Source: Petunia secreta
Lineage: Eukaryota; Streptophyta; Magnoliopsida; Solanales; Solanaceae
Assembly (NCBI GenBank): GCA_029990175.1
Contig: JARKIP010000049.1
Coordinates: forward strand, 12,874,001 to 12,938,000
DNA length: 64,000 nt
Reading direction: 5' to 3'
In this document: in pieces, positions 32,684 through 44,530 of the stretch
Layout of the letters: the number at the start of each line of letters is the position of its first letter
How positions within the stretch are numbered: the first letter of the stretch is position 1
Notes under the pieces: generated by a model
Database searches by the model: none
Told to the model about the DNA's origin: nothing
Seen by the model: the letters and a program-made list of their open reading frames with translations, nothing else
Position numbers and translations under genes: made by a program

Positions 32684-34570
32684 ATGACCCGCTCTTCTAA
32701 CAAAGAGTTAGCCATTTACGATCCTGAAATTGAAAAATATTTACGGTTCCGCAGGAAAGGACAATCATCATCTTCTCAAAGCGCAACTTGTGACAAAATG
32801 GAGCAGCAACTAAGAGATGACAATAACCAACTGGGTGTCGATCCACCAGTTATTGTAGAAGATCAGTTTGACGAAGTGGCTCCAAGACCAGCAAACAGAA
32901 TCATAAGGGATTATGTTAGACCAGACCGCTTCAACTGTGAGTCTAGTGTGAGAAAACACCCAGTTGCAGCCAACAACTTTGAAATCAAGACTGGCCTGAT
33001 TCAAATAATTCAACAATCTTGTACTTTCACCGGTGATCCAAGTGAAGATCCACACAGCCATTTAATTGATTTCTTGGAACTAGTTGAAACTGCTAAATAT
33101 AATGGAGTATCTCCTGAAGCAATCAAGTTAAGGCTATTTCCTTTTTCTTTAAAAGGAGATGCCAAGACTTGGTTGCGAAGTTTACCTCAAGGTTCTATTA
33201 CTACATGGGACCAGATGACTCAGAAATTTTTAAATAAATATTTTCCCCTGCTAAAACAACAAAGTTAAGACAAGATATTTCTAATTTCTTGCAGACTGAC
33301 ACTGAGTCAGTTTATCAAGCATGAGAAAGATTAAAAATAATGCTAAGAAAATGTCCACATCATGACATTCCTGAACATATGCAGCTGTACATTTTCTATC
33401 ACGGGCTAAAACCATCATCTAGAAATGTGATAGATGCAGCTGCAGGAGGTTCCATAATGAGAAAAACCACTGTTGAAGCATTGCAATTGTTGAATGAAAT
33501 TTCTAAAAATGCTATTCAATGGCCATCTGATCGTGTAGTAATAAAAAGAGCTGCTACGGTAAATCAGACAGATGCTTTAAATACACTAACACAACAGATT
33601 GTTTCTTTGGCACAAAAGTTTGAATCTTTTCAGGTTAATACACAACAACCAAGCCAGTCTGAGACTTGCGACATGTGTGGAGGAAACCATCTGAATCATG
33701 AATGCCAAGCAACCAATCAGAATGATGAACAGATCAATGCCATCGGGTACAAGCCATACCCTTTTGGAAGTCCAATGGCACAAAAACATACAGGATTTCA
33801 ATGGAGCAATCCAAATGGTGCTGAGAATTCTCAAAGCTTCCAGAAGCAACAAGTACAAGGACCACCCGGATACCAGAATCAAAATCGTGTGCAACCGAAT
33901 TTCAAGCCATATCAATAAGCAGCTCCATATCAACAAAGGCCTCAGCAAGCCCATCAAAGTCTAGATGACCTTTTGTACAAGTACATTAAGGCCACTGACG
34001 AGAAAATGAAAAGCCAAAATTCTGCCCTTAAGAATTTGGAAATTCAGGTAAGTCAATTGGCAACTCTTGTTTCAGAAAAGATTCAAGGTCCCCTACCAAG
34101 CAATACGGAGAAAAATCCAAAAGAACACCTTAAGGCCATTGCCTTACGGTCAGGTAAGAATCTTGATGATCCATATGTTGACAGACATGAAAAGAACCAG
34201 CCAGAGCAACAGGTAGACAAAGGTAAGAATGTTGAAACACCCAGTGAACTGTCACAAGAGAAAGAAGTCCAGAAAAAAGAAAAAAATATTGAAAAAGTAA
34301 CTCCTCTCCCTGTGACAAATCCTTTTCCACAAAAAATGAAAAGAGAAAAGCTTGATAATCAATTTACAAAGTTTTTGGAAATTTTAAAGCAAATTCACAT
34401 TAATATTCCTTTTACTGATGCTTTGTTGCAAATGCCTTCATATGCCAAATTTCTAAAAGAAATCTTGTCAAGCAAAAGAAAATTGGAAGAAGTTTCTGTG
34501 GTAATGCTTACTGAAAAATACAGTGCTATACTTCAAAATAAGCTACCACAAAAGCTCGGTGATCCAGGAA
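32684..34570 (+). pseudogene. Gypsy gag, interrupted
   Basis: Reads MTRSSNKELAIYDPEIEKYL and continues through a retrotransposon Gag domain (LRLFPFSLKGDAKTWLRSLP) and a zinc-knuckle-like CDMCGGNHLNHEC. Damage: a frame break near 33245-33248, a TGA at 33322-33324 and a TAA at 33916-33918. The segment from 33973 (YKYIKATDEKMKSQNSALKN, then ALRSGK) is the long Gag C-terminal region before the protease. Confidence 0.88.
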
Positions 34571-34583
34571 GTTTTACAATTCC

Positions 34584-37500
34584 ATGTACCTTGGGAGGTT
34601 TACATTTGAAAAAGCACTTTGTGATTCTGGAGCTTCAATTAATTTGATGCCATTTTCTATTTTTAGGAAATTGGATCTTGGTGAGATGAAAAATACAGTT
34701 GTTTCTCTTCAATTTGCAGATCAAAGTACTAAAAAACCTAAGGGAATAATTGAAAATGTTCTTGTGAGAGTAGATAAGTTTGTTTTTCCTGTAGATTTTA
34801 TAGTACTTGAAATGGAAGAATGTCCTGATGAACCAATAATTTTAGGTAGACCTTTTCTTGCTACAGGTAGAGCAATCATAGATGTTCATCAAGGACAACT
34901 GATTCTAAGAGTTGATGAAGAAAGAGTCATTTTTTATATGCAAAAGATTCTAAAATTTTCAGGAGATGAGACATCATCTTCTTGTTTTTCAATTGATATT
35001 ATTGGTGATCTTGCAGATGAATTTAAAGATGATCAATTGATTTTAGACTCAATGGAAAGATGTTTGGCTAAATCTGGCACCACACAGGATGATGATCTTA
35101 TAGTCAGAAGTGAAGCAAAATTATTGGAACATAATTCTAAGGAAGAGGATGAAATGCAATCAGAAGAAGTTCACACAAAAATTGAACTCAAAATTCTCCC
35201 TTCCCATTTGAAATATGTTTATCTTGAGCCTGAATTATTTCCAGTAATAATTTCATCTTCTCTGTCTGCAGAACAAGAACATAAATTGATTGAAGTACTC
35301 AGAACACATAAAGGAGCCATAGGGTGGACTATAGCAGACATCAAAGGCATTAGTCCAGCAATTTTCACACACAGAATCCTCATGGAGGACAGCTACAAGC
35401 CAATAGTCCAACCCCAAAGGAGATTGAATCCAGCAATGCAAGAAGTGGTAAAAAATGAAGTTATTAAGCTTCTCGCAGCAGGTATTATTTACCCCATTTC
35501 CGACAGTCCTTGGGTAAGTCCTGTTCAGGTGGTACCAAAGAAAGGAGGTATGACGGTAATAAAAAATGAAAATAATAAACTCATACCTACCAGAACAGTT
35601 ACAGGATGGAGAGTCTGTATTGATTACAGACGTCTCAATGATGCCACCAGAAAAGACCATTTTCCTTTACCATTTATTGATCAAATGTTAGAAAGAGTAG
35701 TAGGATATGATTTTTATTGTTTTCTTGATGGATATTCAGGGTATAACCAGATACCAATTGCACCAGAAGATCAGGATAAGCCAACTTTTACATGTCCCTA
35801 TGGAACCTATGCATATAGGAGAATGCCATTTGGTTTATGCAATGCACCTGCTACATTTTAGCGATGCATGTCTGCAATTTTCTCTGACATGACTGAAAAA
35901 TTTTTGGAAATATTTATGGATGATTTCACCCTTTTTGGTAAAATATTTGAAGATTGTCTCCACCATTTGACCTTAGTTCTTAAGAGACGTGAAGAGACAA
36001 ACTTGATTCTTAATTGGGAGAAATGTCATTTCATGGTTACTGAGGGAATAGTTTTAGGACATAAAATCACTGCTAAAGGGATAGAAGTTGATAAGGCTCC
36101 TACAACTGTTAAAGGTATTAGAAGTTTTTTAGGCCATGCAGGTTTTTACAGACGGTTTATAAAAGATTTTTTAAAAATTTCAAAACCTCTGACTAACCTT
36201 TTGATGAAAGATGTCAAGTTTGATTTTTCAGGTGATTGTTTAGAAGCTTTTGAAACTCTTAAGGAGAAATTATCATCTGCCCCTGTAGTTGTATCCCCTG
36301 ATTGGAGCCAACCTTTTGAAGTCATGTGTGATGCTAGTGATACAGCTGTTGGAGCTGTTTTAGGCCAGAGAAAAGATAGGATTTTTCGTCCCATATACTA
36401 TGCCAGTAGGACTTTGAATGAAGCTCATCAAAATTATGCCACAACAGAAAAAGAACTATTGGCAGTAGTATTTGCTTTTGATAAGTTTGGTTCTTATTTG
36501 ATTGGAACCAAGGTCACTGTTTTCACTGATCATGCGGCTTTAAAATACCTCTTAACAAAGCAAGATGCCCGACCTAGATTGTTAAGATAGATTTTACTTC
36601 TGCAAGAGTTTGACCTTGAAATAAAAGACAAAAAGGGAACCGAAAATCAAGTAGCTGACCATTTGTCTAGATTAGAGAATCCTCCTTCTGAGTCTTGTGA
36701 AATAAAAGAAGAATTTCCTGATGAACATATCTTTTCTGTCAACTCAGTTGTAACTCAACCACCCTGGTTTGCAGACATTGCAAATTACTTGGTTGGAAAG
36801 TGGACACCCCAAGATCTCTCTTACCAACAAAAGAAAAAACTCATATCTGATGCTAAGCATTATCTGTAGAATGATCCTTATTTATTTAAATATTGTGCAG
36901 ATAATATTATTAGAAGGTCTGTGCCTGAAGAAGAAATGAGCAAGATTTTGCATCATTGCCATGATGGAGCAATTGGAGGACATTATGCTGCAAATCGGAC
37001 AACATTTAAAGTTTTGGAGGCTAGATTCTTCTGGCCAACACTTTTTAAGGACGCTCGTGCATATGTTGCACAATGTGACAGGTGTCAGAGAACATGTAAC
37101 ATCACTAAAAGAGATGAAATGCCATTGCAATCAATTCAGGTATGTGAGATATTTGATGTCTGGGGTATAGATTTTATGGGTCCGTTTCCTTCATCTCATT
37201 CATTTGAATATATCCTTGTGGCTGTTGATTATGTTTCACGATGGGTTGAAGCCATTCCAACAAAAAAGAATGATGTTCGAACTGTGTGCAATTTTCTCAG
37301 AAAAAACATTTTTACTAAATTTGGCACACCACGAGTTATTATTAGTGACCAAGGCACTCATTTCATGAATAGACAATTTTCTGCCCTTCTATCAAAATAT
37401 GGTGTAACTCACAAAACAGGAACAACATATCATGCTCAAACTCAAGGGCAAGTTGAGGTTTCTAACCGCGAATTAAAAAGGATACTTGAAAAAACGGTTG

Positions 37501-38042
37501 GAATCTCAAGAAAAGACTGGGCTTTAAAATTAGATGATGCATTATGGGCATACCGAACGGCATTTACAACGCCAATTGGGACATCCCCATATGGATTAGT
37601 CTTTGGAAAAGCTTGCCATTTGTCAGTCGAATTAGAACACAAAGCTTTTTGGGCATTAAAAGCATTGAATTTTGATTAAACATCTGCTGGTAAAAATAGA
37701 TTTTTTTAGATTAATGAATTGGAAGAGTTGAGGCTGGAAGCTTATGAAAATTCCAAGATTTATAAAGAAAAAATAAAAAAATGGCATGACAACCTGATCC
37801 GACAAAAAAGCTTCGAAATTGGAGATCAGGTACTTCTGTACAATAGCCGACTCAGGCTATTTCCTGGAAAATTGAAATCTAGGTGGACAGGTCCTTATAT
37901 GGTTACAGATGTCACTCCATATGGAGCAATTGAAATTCAACAGTTTAATGGAGGAGACAAGTTTAAAGTCAATGGCCACAGGCTAAAATTGTATTTTGGA
38001 GGACATTTTGAGCAGCAACCATCAGTAACCATGATAAATTGA
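34584..38042 (+). pseudogene. Gypsy pol: protease, RT, RNase H, integrase, interrupted
   Basis: Protease CDSGASINL near 34624; reverse transcriptase with CIDYRRLNDATRKDHFPLPF, RMPFGLCNAPATF and the FMDD active site; RNase H with DASDTAVGAVLGQRKD and TDHAALKYLL; integrase with the HHCC zinc region (QCDRCQR), WGIDFMGPFP, ISDQGTHF and GQVEVSNRELK; then a tail with WTGPYMVTDVTPYGAIE. A frame break at about 34600 separates gag from protease. Stops lie at 35859 (TAG), 36588 (TAG), 36867 (TAG), 37677 (TAA) and 37707 (TAG). Most fit C-to-T or G-to-A changes in Trp or Gln codons. The product cannot be made as one polyprotein. Confidence 0.92.
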
Positions 38043-39724
38043 TGAGTTTCACAGTTACTACGTCGAGCTGACGACGTTAAACTCAGAACTAAGGTTTCTT
38101 ACCCGTAGCCATTGAGGGTGAAGCAATGGAGCCTTATAAGTCCAACATAGATCTGACTAATTAAATGCTTAACCAATTGATCTGGTCAATATCCAGATTA
38201 TTGTACAACCGGAACATCTCATGAAGGCCTCTACAAAAACAGTGTCACCTAGACAGGAGTAACTTCATGGTGATCGGTATGCCTAAGTTACTGGTTGGTT
38301 AACCATTCAATTGTGAAAATCTAATTTTGGCACATGTAATTTTCTAGTTTATATTCAAACTAGGACCTTATGACTGTTAAGGTGTTAAAATAATCAGTCT
38401 ATTACACATAGAATATGTGTGGTCACAGATTCTTTCAAGCTTTCTTCTGTGATCGTAATTTTGAAAGCCAATTTTTTTTTAAAAAAAATTATTAAGTAGT
38501 ATTTTCTATTTTAATTATCCTAGTTTAAAAAAAAAATCCTTTTACTCCCTTTCCACTCGTGTTGAAATGTGTTTTCATTCTGGAGAATGAAATGTTCAAG
38601 TGTGGGGGAGGATTATTCTTATTTATATATTTTAAATATAATATCTTCTTCTAAACTGTGATTTCTTCTAAACTGTGATTTTTTGTAGGTATTTAATTAA
38701 CAACATAAATTCTTTACATTATGCTCAATATTATTTCTTTTTATTTTTCACCTTATGTTTTTCCATGAACGATTTTGATTTTGTGAAAACAGTAGCAAGT
38801 ATCTTCGACTCAGGAAATCATTGGGATTGAGAAAAGTTATGATCACAAAAGCAGGAAGAATCAATAAACTTGGCTAGAACTTGCTCTAAGTGTTTTTCGA
38901 GGCGAAATAATGGATGACACTGATTTTTGAAAAATGAACTTAGGCCTTCTTTGATTCCCAATTCTAGCCTCTTTATTATTCACCCAAATATACATATTTT
39001 ACCTCTTAGAACCTTTTTAGCCTTGATCCTAATTTTTTTAACACCGTATTTCTCTTTTAAAAAAAAGAAGAGAGAAAAAAAATATATATATATATATATC
39101 TCTATATATACGCATAAAAATATACTTTCTTCCAGCAGTTAATGAGCACAGATTGATATCAACAAGAGGAAGAAGTACCAAAAAAAAAAAAAAAAAAAAA
39201 AAAGAAGAAGAGAATATATGATTGTAATGATATTGCAAAGGCAGAGAATCTAATAAGGAGGAGTGCTTAAAAAAAAGGATGAAAATACTAAGAACCAAGA
39301 AATATTTGCTCAAAGTTGGAAGGAGAAAAGTCACTATAAATATATCCTTACCCTACCAGCCTATAGCCTGACATTACAAGCCAAGAAAAGTCCTAAAAGA
39401 TTTTAAAAATTAGTGTTGTATCTATATTAGTGGAGATAAACATGAAAAGCAAGCCTATGGACTCGGCTATGATACTTACTGAATAAGTGATCATAAATTT
39501 ATCAATTCTGAAAGATTCAAGGGGCGAAGAATGCAATCTTTTGTTGATCAAGTCAGAATTCAGACATAAGGTAAAAGATTTGGTGAATTTAGAAAGGATA
39601 ATTGCATTGAACATAATGAGAGATATTTATTTTGAATAAATTTGATATACTACAAAAGGCATAAGTTTTGAAAAAAAAAATCTTTTTCCTCGAGGACGAG
39701 CAAAAGTTCAAGTGTGGGGGAATT
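38043..39724 (+). other. Gypsy region between pol and 3' LTR, no env frame
   Basis: About 1.7 kb where Athila elements often carry an env-like frame. Here only short frames exist, with poly-A and (TA)n runs near 39060-39200. Two copies of CAAGTGTGGGGGA occur, at about 38597 and directly before the 3' LTR (39711-39722). The latter is the polypurine tract. Confidence 0.7.
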
Positions 39725-41182
39725 TGATGAATATAATTTATTCATGTATTTTTTATATAAAAATATAAATATTTTAAATAAAATCATGAATAAATATATT
39801 TAGTTCTCCTATATTTTCTAACAAATCTTGCAGTGAAAAGAATACTTGGAAAGAGATATATATCATGAATAAAGCAAATAACAAAGGAAGGAGAGTTTTA
39901 CGTATGCAAGAAGAAGTCCATGACATGTCTTCCTCACTATGCAAGAAAGTTGTTACATATTTTGGCTACAATATTTGCTCCTTATTATACATCTTGGTAA
40001 TATAGAATTACACATTTAATAAAAGAATGTGGAATTAAAGCAAATAAAGGAGCAAGGGAAGACTATCATTATGCAAGGACTTTCTAAACATATTCATCAA
40101 ATTGGCATTTTTCAAGACTCTACGTATTATGTCATTATGCAAGGATCTTGCTACACATCTTCATTCCTTGACATTACAAGACTTAATGAAGAAATGAGTT
40201 TCTATAAATAGGGACTACTTCTCCCGTAGTTGAGCATCAAGTATTAGAATAGCTATAGCTCTTTAAAGTTTCTCTTTCTCTTGTCTTTCTTTTGCTAGTA
40301 GTAAAACACTCCTAGTTTTAATTATAAGTCTTTTAAATTCCCTTTTTATATTTTCATACTCTATAATGGAGTAATTTCTTTTTGTTGGGATAGTTGATAA
40401 AGCTTGATATATTTATAATACTTATCTCAGTTTTAATATATATTTGGCCTGAAATTCTCTATTTCACATTTTACACTGTGCGGGAATGTTGGTTTTATTA
40501 TTCTTTACTATCACTTTTACATATTTTATCTCACGGTTATTATCATATTAATTTTGTAATTCTCACGGAGCAAAATTAATATGTGATAACTGATGAATAA
40601 AATAAGTAGAGTGAAAGTAAATTTTAGTAATCTACCATTTCAAGTCCGTAGTCTTCCTTCCCTCAATTTTAATTCTCACGGAGGAATTGTTGTAGGCAAG
40701 ATTATTGATTTTTAGTAAAAATATTCTCACGAAGTTTTCACTACTTTTTAGCACAATTCAGGCAAGAAAAATATTTCGGTTTAACTGTCACTTGTTATAA
40801 CTCAATTAATTTGCATAATCTCACGGAGTGTTATTAATTGATTATTTTCTTGTGAGCAAAATATAATTGAATTAGAAATAAGCAATTATTCTTTAGAGAA
40901 ATATATGTCAAAACTGAGATTTTTATTATAAATATTATCAAGTGAATTCAATGATTCCCAACTCTTTTTAAATTGAAAATCTTCCACAAGTTATTTTATT
41001 TTAGTTAAAGTTATTTAAAAGTTCAATAACTCACTTTTCATCAATTTGATTATCTCAAATAGCAGTAGGAATATTCAAAGTCTGTAGCATAGATTTCCCA
41101 ATCTCTGTGGGACGATATCTTAAACTATACTATAATTTGACAAAGCACGAGCAGGAAAATCCTATACACTTTGGCCTCGTCA
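39725..41182 (+). repeat. 3' LTR of the gypsy element
   Basis: 1,458 bp, about 99% identical to the 5' LTR; 13 substitutions and one indel were counted by eye. It is followed by the TTTAC duplication. Confidence 0.93.
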
Positions 41183-41187
41183 TTTAC

Positions 41188-42861
41188 AATAAAAGTTTGG
41201 AAATCATTTCCATAAGAAAAATATTTTTTTCTAGGCCTTTTGCTCCTTCTCAGTTCCTCAACAGAGGTACTCTCTTTATTTCTTTCAATAGGTACATGAG
41301 AAACTTTATTAGACAGTGGGAAAATATGTTCAAAGAACTCAGCATTCTTTGTCTCAATAACGGTGTTGCAATTAGGCACATCACTTTTTAAAACAATAAA
41401 TCTATACGCAGCGCTATGTTCAGCATATCCAATTAACATGCAATTAGCAGTTTTAGAACCTATCTTTCTCTTTTTAGGTTCAGGCAACACAACTTTGGCA
41501 AAACACCCCCACACTTTTAAATATTTTAAATTAGGTTTATAACCTTTCCACAATTCATAGGGAGTTTTGCCAGTTCTTTTGTATGGCATTCTATTTTGTA
41601 AGTGACAAGCAGATAAAATTGCTTCACCCCACAAATTATTAGGAGCATTAGAACTAATTAACATGGAGTTCATCATTTCTTTCAGTGTTCTATTTTTCTT
41701 TCAGCAACTCCATTAGACTCGGGTGAATATGGAGGAGTTATTTCATGAATAATTCCTTCCTTTTCACAAAAATCATTTAAGGCCAAATATTCACCTCCTC
41801 TATCAGATCTAATTCTTTTGATTTTTCTACTAAGTTGATTTTCAACCTCAGATTTGTAAGAAATAAAAGCATCAAATGCATCATCTTTATTTCTAAGCAA
41901 ATATAACTTAGTATATCTAGAAAAATCATCAATAAAGGTCACATAATATCTTTTACCACCTCTAGTCATGGTCTGTTTCAAATCACCTAAATCAATGTGA
42001 ATCAAAGACAATAATTCAGTTTCTCGATTAACAGGGAAGCACCAGATATTAGACCCATTGCATGCATTTTCTGTATATATGACACATTAATATGTCCTAG
42101 TCTAGCATGCCACAAAGAAATAGACTCAACCATATAAGCAGACGCAGATGTATTTTCATATATAATGTTAGAAACATTAAGTTCAAAGAGTCCTTGGTTA
42201 CAATAGCCCTTTCCAAACAAAATATTATTTTCGGTCATTAGAATCTTATCAGATTCAAATGTCACTTTAACCCCAGCTTTTAATAATAAGGCTAATGAAA
42301 TCAGGTTTGTCCTTATATCAGGAACATGTAGCACATCCACAAGGGATAAAGTTTTTCCTGAAGTTAGTTTCAGGAGTACTTTACCCTTACCCAGGACTTT
42401 AGCAGTTCCTCAGTCTGCAAGGTAGACTACTTCATTATCATCCCCTATATTTGTATAGGAGGTAAATGCTTCTCGATTTGCACAAATATGCCGAGTAGCC
42501 CCAGAGTCTACCACCCAATTTTTCAAAGTGCCTACAATGTTCACTTGAGAAATGACAGCCGCATTAATTTCATCTCCTTTAGCTAAATTAGCTTTGGAAA
42601 GATTTCTATTTTCTTTATCATTTCTTGCCATTATTATATTTTTCTGGACATAGTAACCTGCTCTATTACAATTAGAATTATAGTCTTTCTCTTTCTTATA
42701 ATTGGGGTTATTGAGCTTGTAACCTCGAGACTTATTAACATACCTCGTATTATCTCTACTATGACTACACTCATATAGAGGATGACCGCACCAGGAGTAG
42801 TGGGGACAACACCGACATTGATAATATCAGCAATCCTTTTTCCAGTATTATTGCCTGCCAT
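41188..42861 (-). pseudogene. Copia element 2 gag remnant, protease and integrase
   Basis: On the minus strand: a Cys/His-rich Gag remnant (YSWCGHPLYEC, in a frame other than the ATG at 42861), protease (VDSGATRHIC), pre-integrase region (LWHARLGHINVSYIQ), integrase core (FIDDFSRYTKLYLL, SDRGGEYLA, SPESNGVAERK) and the integrase C-terminal part (NLWGEAILSACHLQNRMPYK). Breaks: a TGA at 42410-42412, loss of the Cys-x2-Cys part of the pre-integrase zinc site near 42020-42030, and a frameshift at about 41690. The copia reading continues at 29317 beyond the gypsy. Confidence 0.88.
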
Positions 42862-42873
42862 AGTTTCTTAGAT

Positions 42874-42921
42874 TGTAGGAACAATTGGGAAAACAACAAC
42901 AACAATACTGATAATAACAGC

Positions 42922-43003
<82 letters not shown>

Positions 43004-43750
43004 TACGACTAAAGTATTGTTGAATACAATAAAAGGAAAAGAATATAGTTATATTATCTCTATGTAGATATACGGTGCTCTGAGTCGTGCTGGGCACTGT
43101 TCTAAGAAACTATTCCAGCAGCCTGAAATGTTTTCCCAGGATAAAACGAGCCTTCCTCTATTATAGTAGAGGGATCAGTAATCAACAAAATTATTTATGT
43201 TAACCCAACAAGTGACGGAATGGTTCTTCTATTATAGTAGAGGGATCAGTAATCAACAAAATTATTTATGTTAACCCAGCAAGTGACGGAATGGTAAAAG
43301 GAACTTAAGGAGCAATCTGAATATGTGTTTGGAAGAGTAGAATTAAAAGGTATAATGCTACTAATGATTAGAGAGATAAATAGACAAAGGACCTAATCAT
43401 TAGCTATGATGAAGTCTATAGAAAATGTTGTGGTGTATTCGGATCATGAGAGTGTAGGTATCATTAGCCTATATATAGGCAATGATTGCATGAATGTCCT
43501 ATGTGCATGTTCATTACGTGGCCAACTCAATTTGCCACTTCTCTACATGTTTTGCCACCTTTACGTTGTCCAAGCCACTTTTCAAATGGTATTAAGAAAA
43601 CTATGTGCTCCTCCAATGGTTTTAGTAGAAAACCATGTGCTCATGACACATGCCACAAAAGGAAAATATTTGGCATACAACGCAATACATTTGTGACAAG
43701 CTTTGCCATTTGTCTTGGATCTTTTGAAATACTACATCAATTATCTAACA
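42874..43750 (-). repeat. 5' LTR of copia element 2
   Basis: 877 bp. It is longer than its partner mainly because a 71-bp segment (TTCCTCTATTATAGTAGAGG and on) is tandemly duplicated at 43153-43294. It includes an (AAT)n run at 42921-43002. Confidence 0.9.
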
Positions 43751-43755
43751 ATAGT

Positions 43756-44474
43756 TATTCACAACTTTTAACGTGCCCATCAAAAATTTTAAATTGGATC
43801 TACTTCTTCAAAAAATTTTAAACGAGTACAAGCTAAACAATACTATGCCAAAGGAACATCCAGATAAATTTTTTATTGGTAACCGTAAGGGGTGACTTAT
43901 AAAAAAATTGACACATTAGGTGGTAGTATGAAGTTTTCACCTCGCTTAACAATGTCTTTAAAAAGTGTCCTCACAGGAATAGGTATAATTACTTTTAACG
44001 ATATTTCTTGCCCATTAGGCATAAATGTTAATTAATTCAAGCCCACCCCAATAAACAACACATTATACTATCTTTACTGTATGTAACTTATGAAACATTT
44101 AGAACTCCTTTTACTAAGGTAAAACTAAAATTTATATTTAATGGGCAATAATATCATTTTTTTCACGATTTTATTTAGTAGGGCCAGATGTTCAGACCAG
44201 TCCTCATGGTATCACTTTTTTGGGTCAATTTTACAATCAAAAGCTGCATGAATAACCTATTTTGCATGCATCTTTAAGATTTAGCTATCACCTAAAAGGG
44301 TATTTATTAACCTATGAGTTTGAGGGTTGTTTGGATAGTTAAATACATATCAAATTCTTGGTTTTTTATTTTGGAATATTATATTGAAAACAAAGGGTTT
44401 CTTTTTGGAGGCCAAAAATGTGACGACTCCTTACTTCTCTCAAATATGTTTTCTCGATAATTTTATTTAGCTAA
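43756..44474. repeat. Duplicated downstream region of the broken inhibitor copy
   Basis: Continues the host sequence left at 26389-26400 and matches 50005-50470 and 54890-55330 (CCTCGCTTAACAATGTCTTT and TGATATTTCTTGCCCATTAG blocks). No gene. Confidence 0.7.
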
Positions 44475-44530
44475 TGGTCTATCGAAAACAGCCTCTCCGC
44501 CTTGGTGAAGGTAAGGTCTGCGTACATCAC

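Larger units (their letters stand above)
29318..41182 (+). mobile_element. Athila-like Ty3/gypsy LTR retrotransposon
   Basis: An 11,865-bp element with LTRs at 29318-30774 and 39725-41182, both TGATGAATATAATTT ... CCTCGTCA. The target duplication TTTAC is at 29313-29317 and 41183-41187. It is inserted into copia element 2. The primer-binding site TGGCGCCGTTGCCGGGGA, long leader, gag-protease-reverse transcriptase-RNase H-integrase order and protein motifs place it in the Athila-type gypsy group. The LTRs differ at 13 substitutions and one indel by eye (about 0.9%), yet the coding region has many stops and frame breaks. Confidence 0.95.
26401..43750 (-). mobile_element. Defective Ty1/copia element split by a gypsy element
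   Basis: A minus-strand copia element whose LTRs are at 26401-27200 and 42874-43750. The target duplication ATAGT is at 26396-26400 and 43751-43755. Without the 11,870 bp added by the gypsy insertion it is about 5.5 kb. The LTRs differ at about 25 sites plus length changes, so it is older than the gypsy. It has no readable primer-binding site next to its 5' LTR, a shortened gag, and several frame breaks. The left LTR abuts the plastid insert. Confidence 0.93.

Noticed and set aside
38043..39724. env-like gene of the Athila element
   Set aside because: No open frame of useful length is present in the place where env would be.
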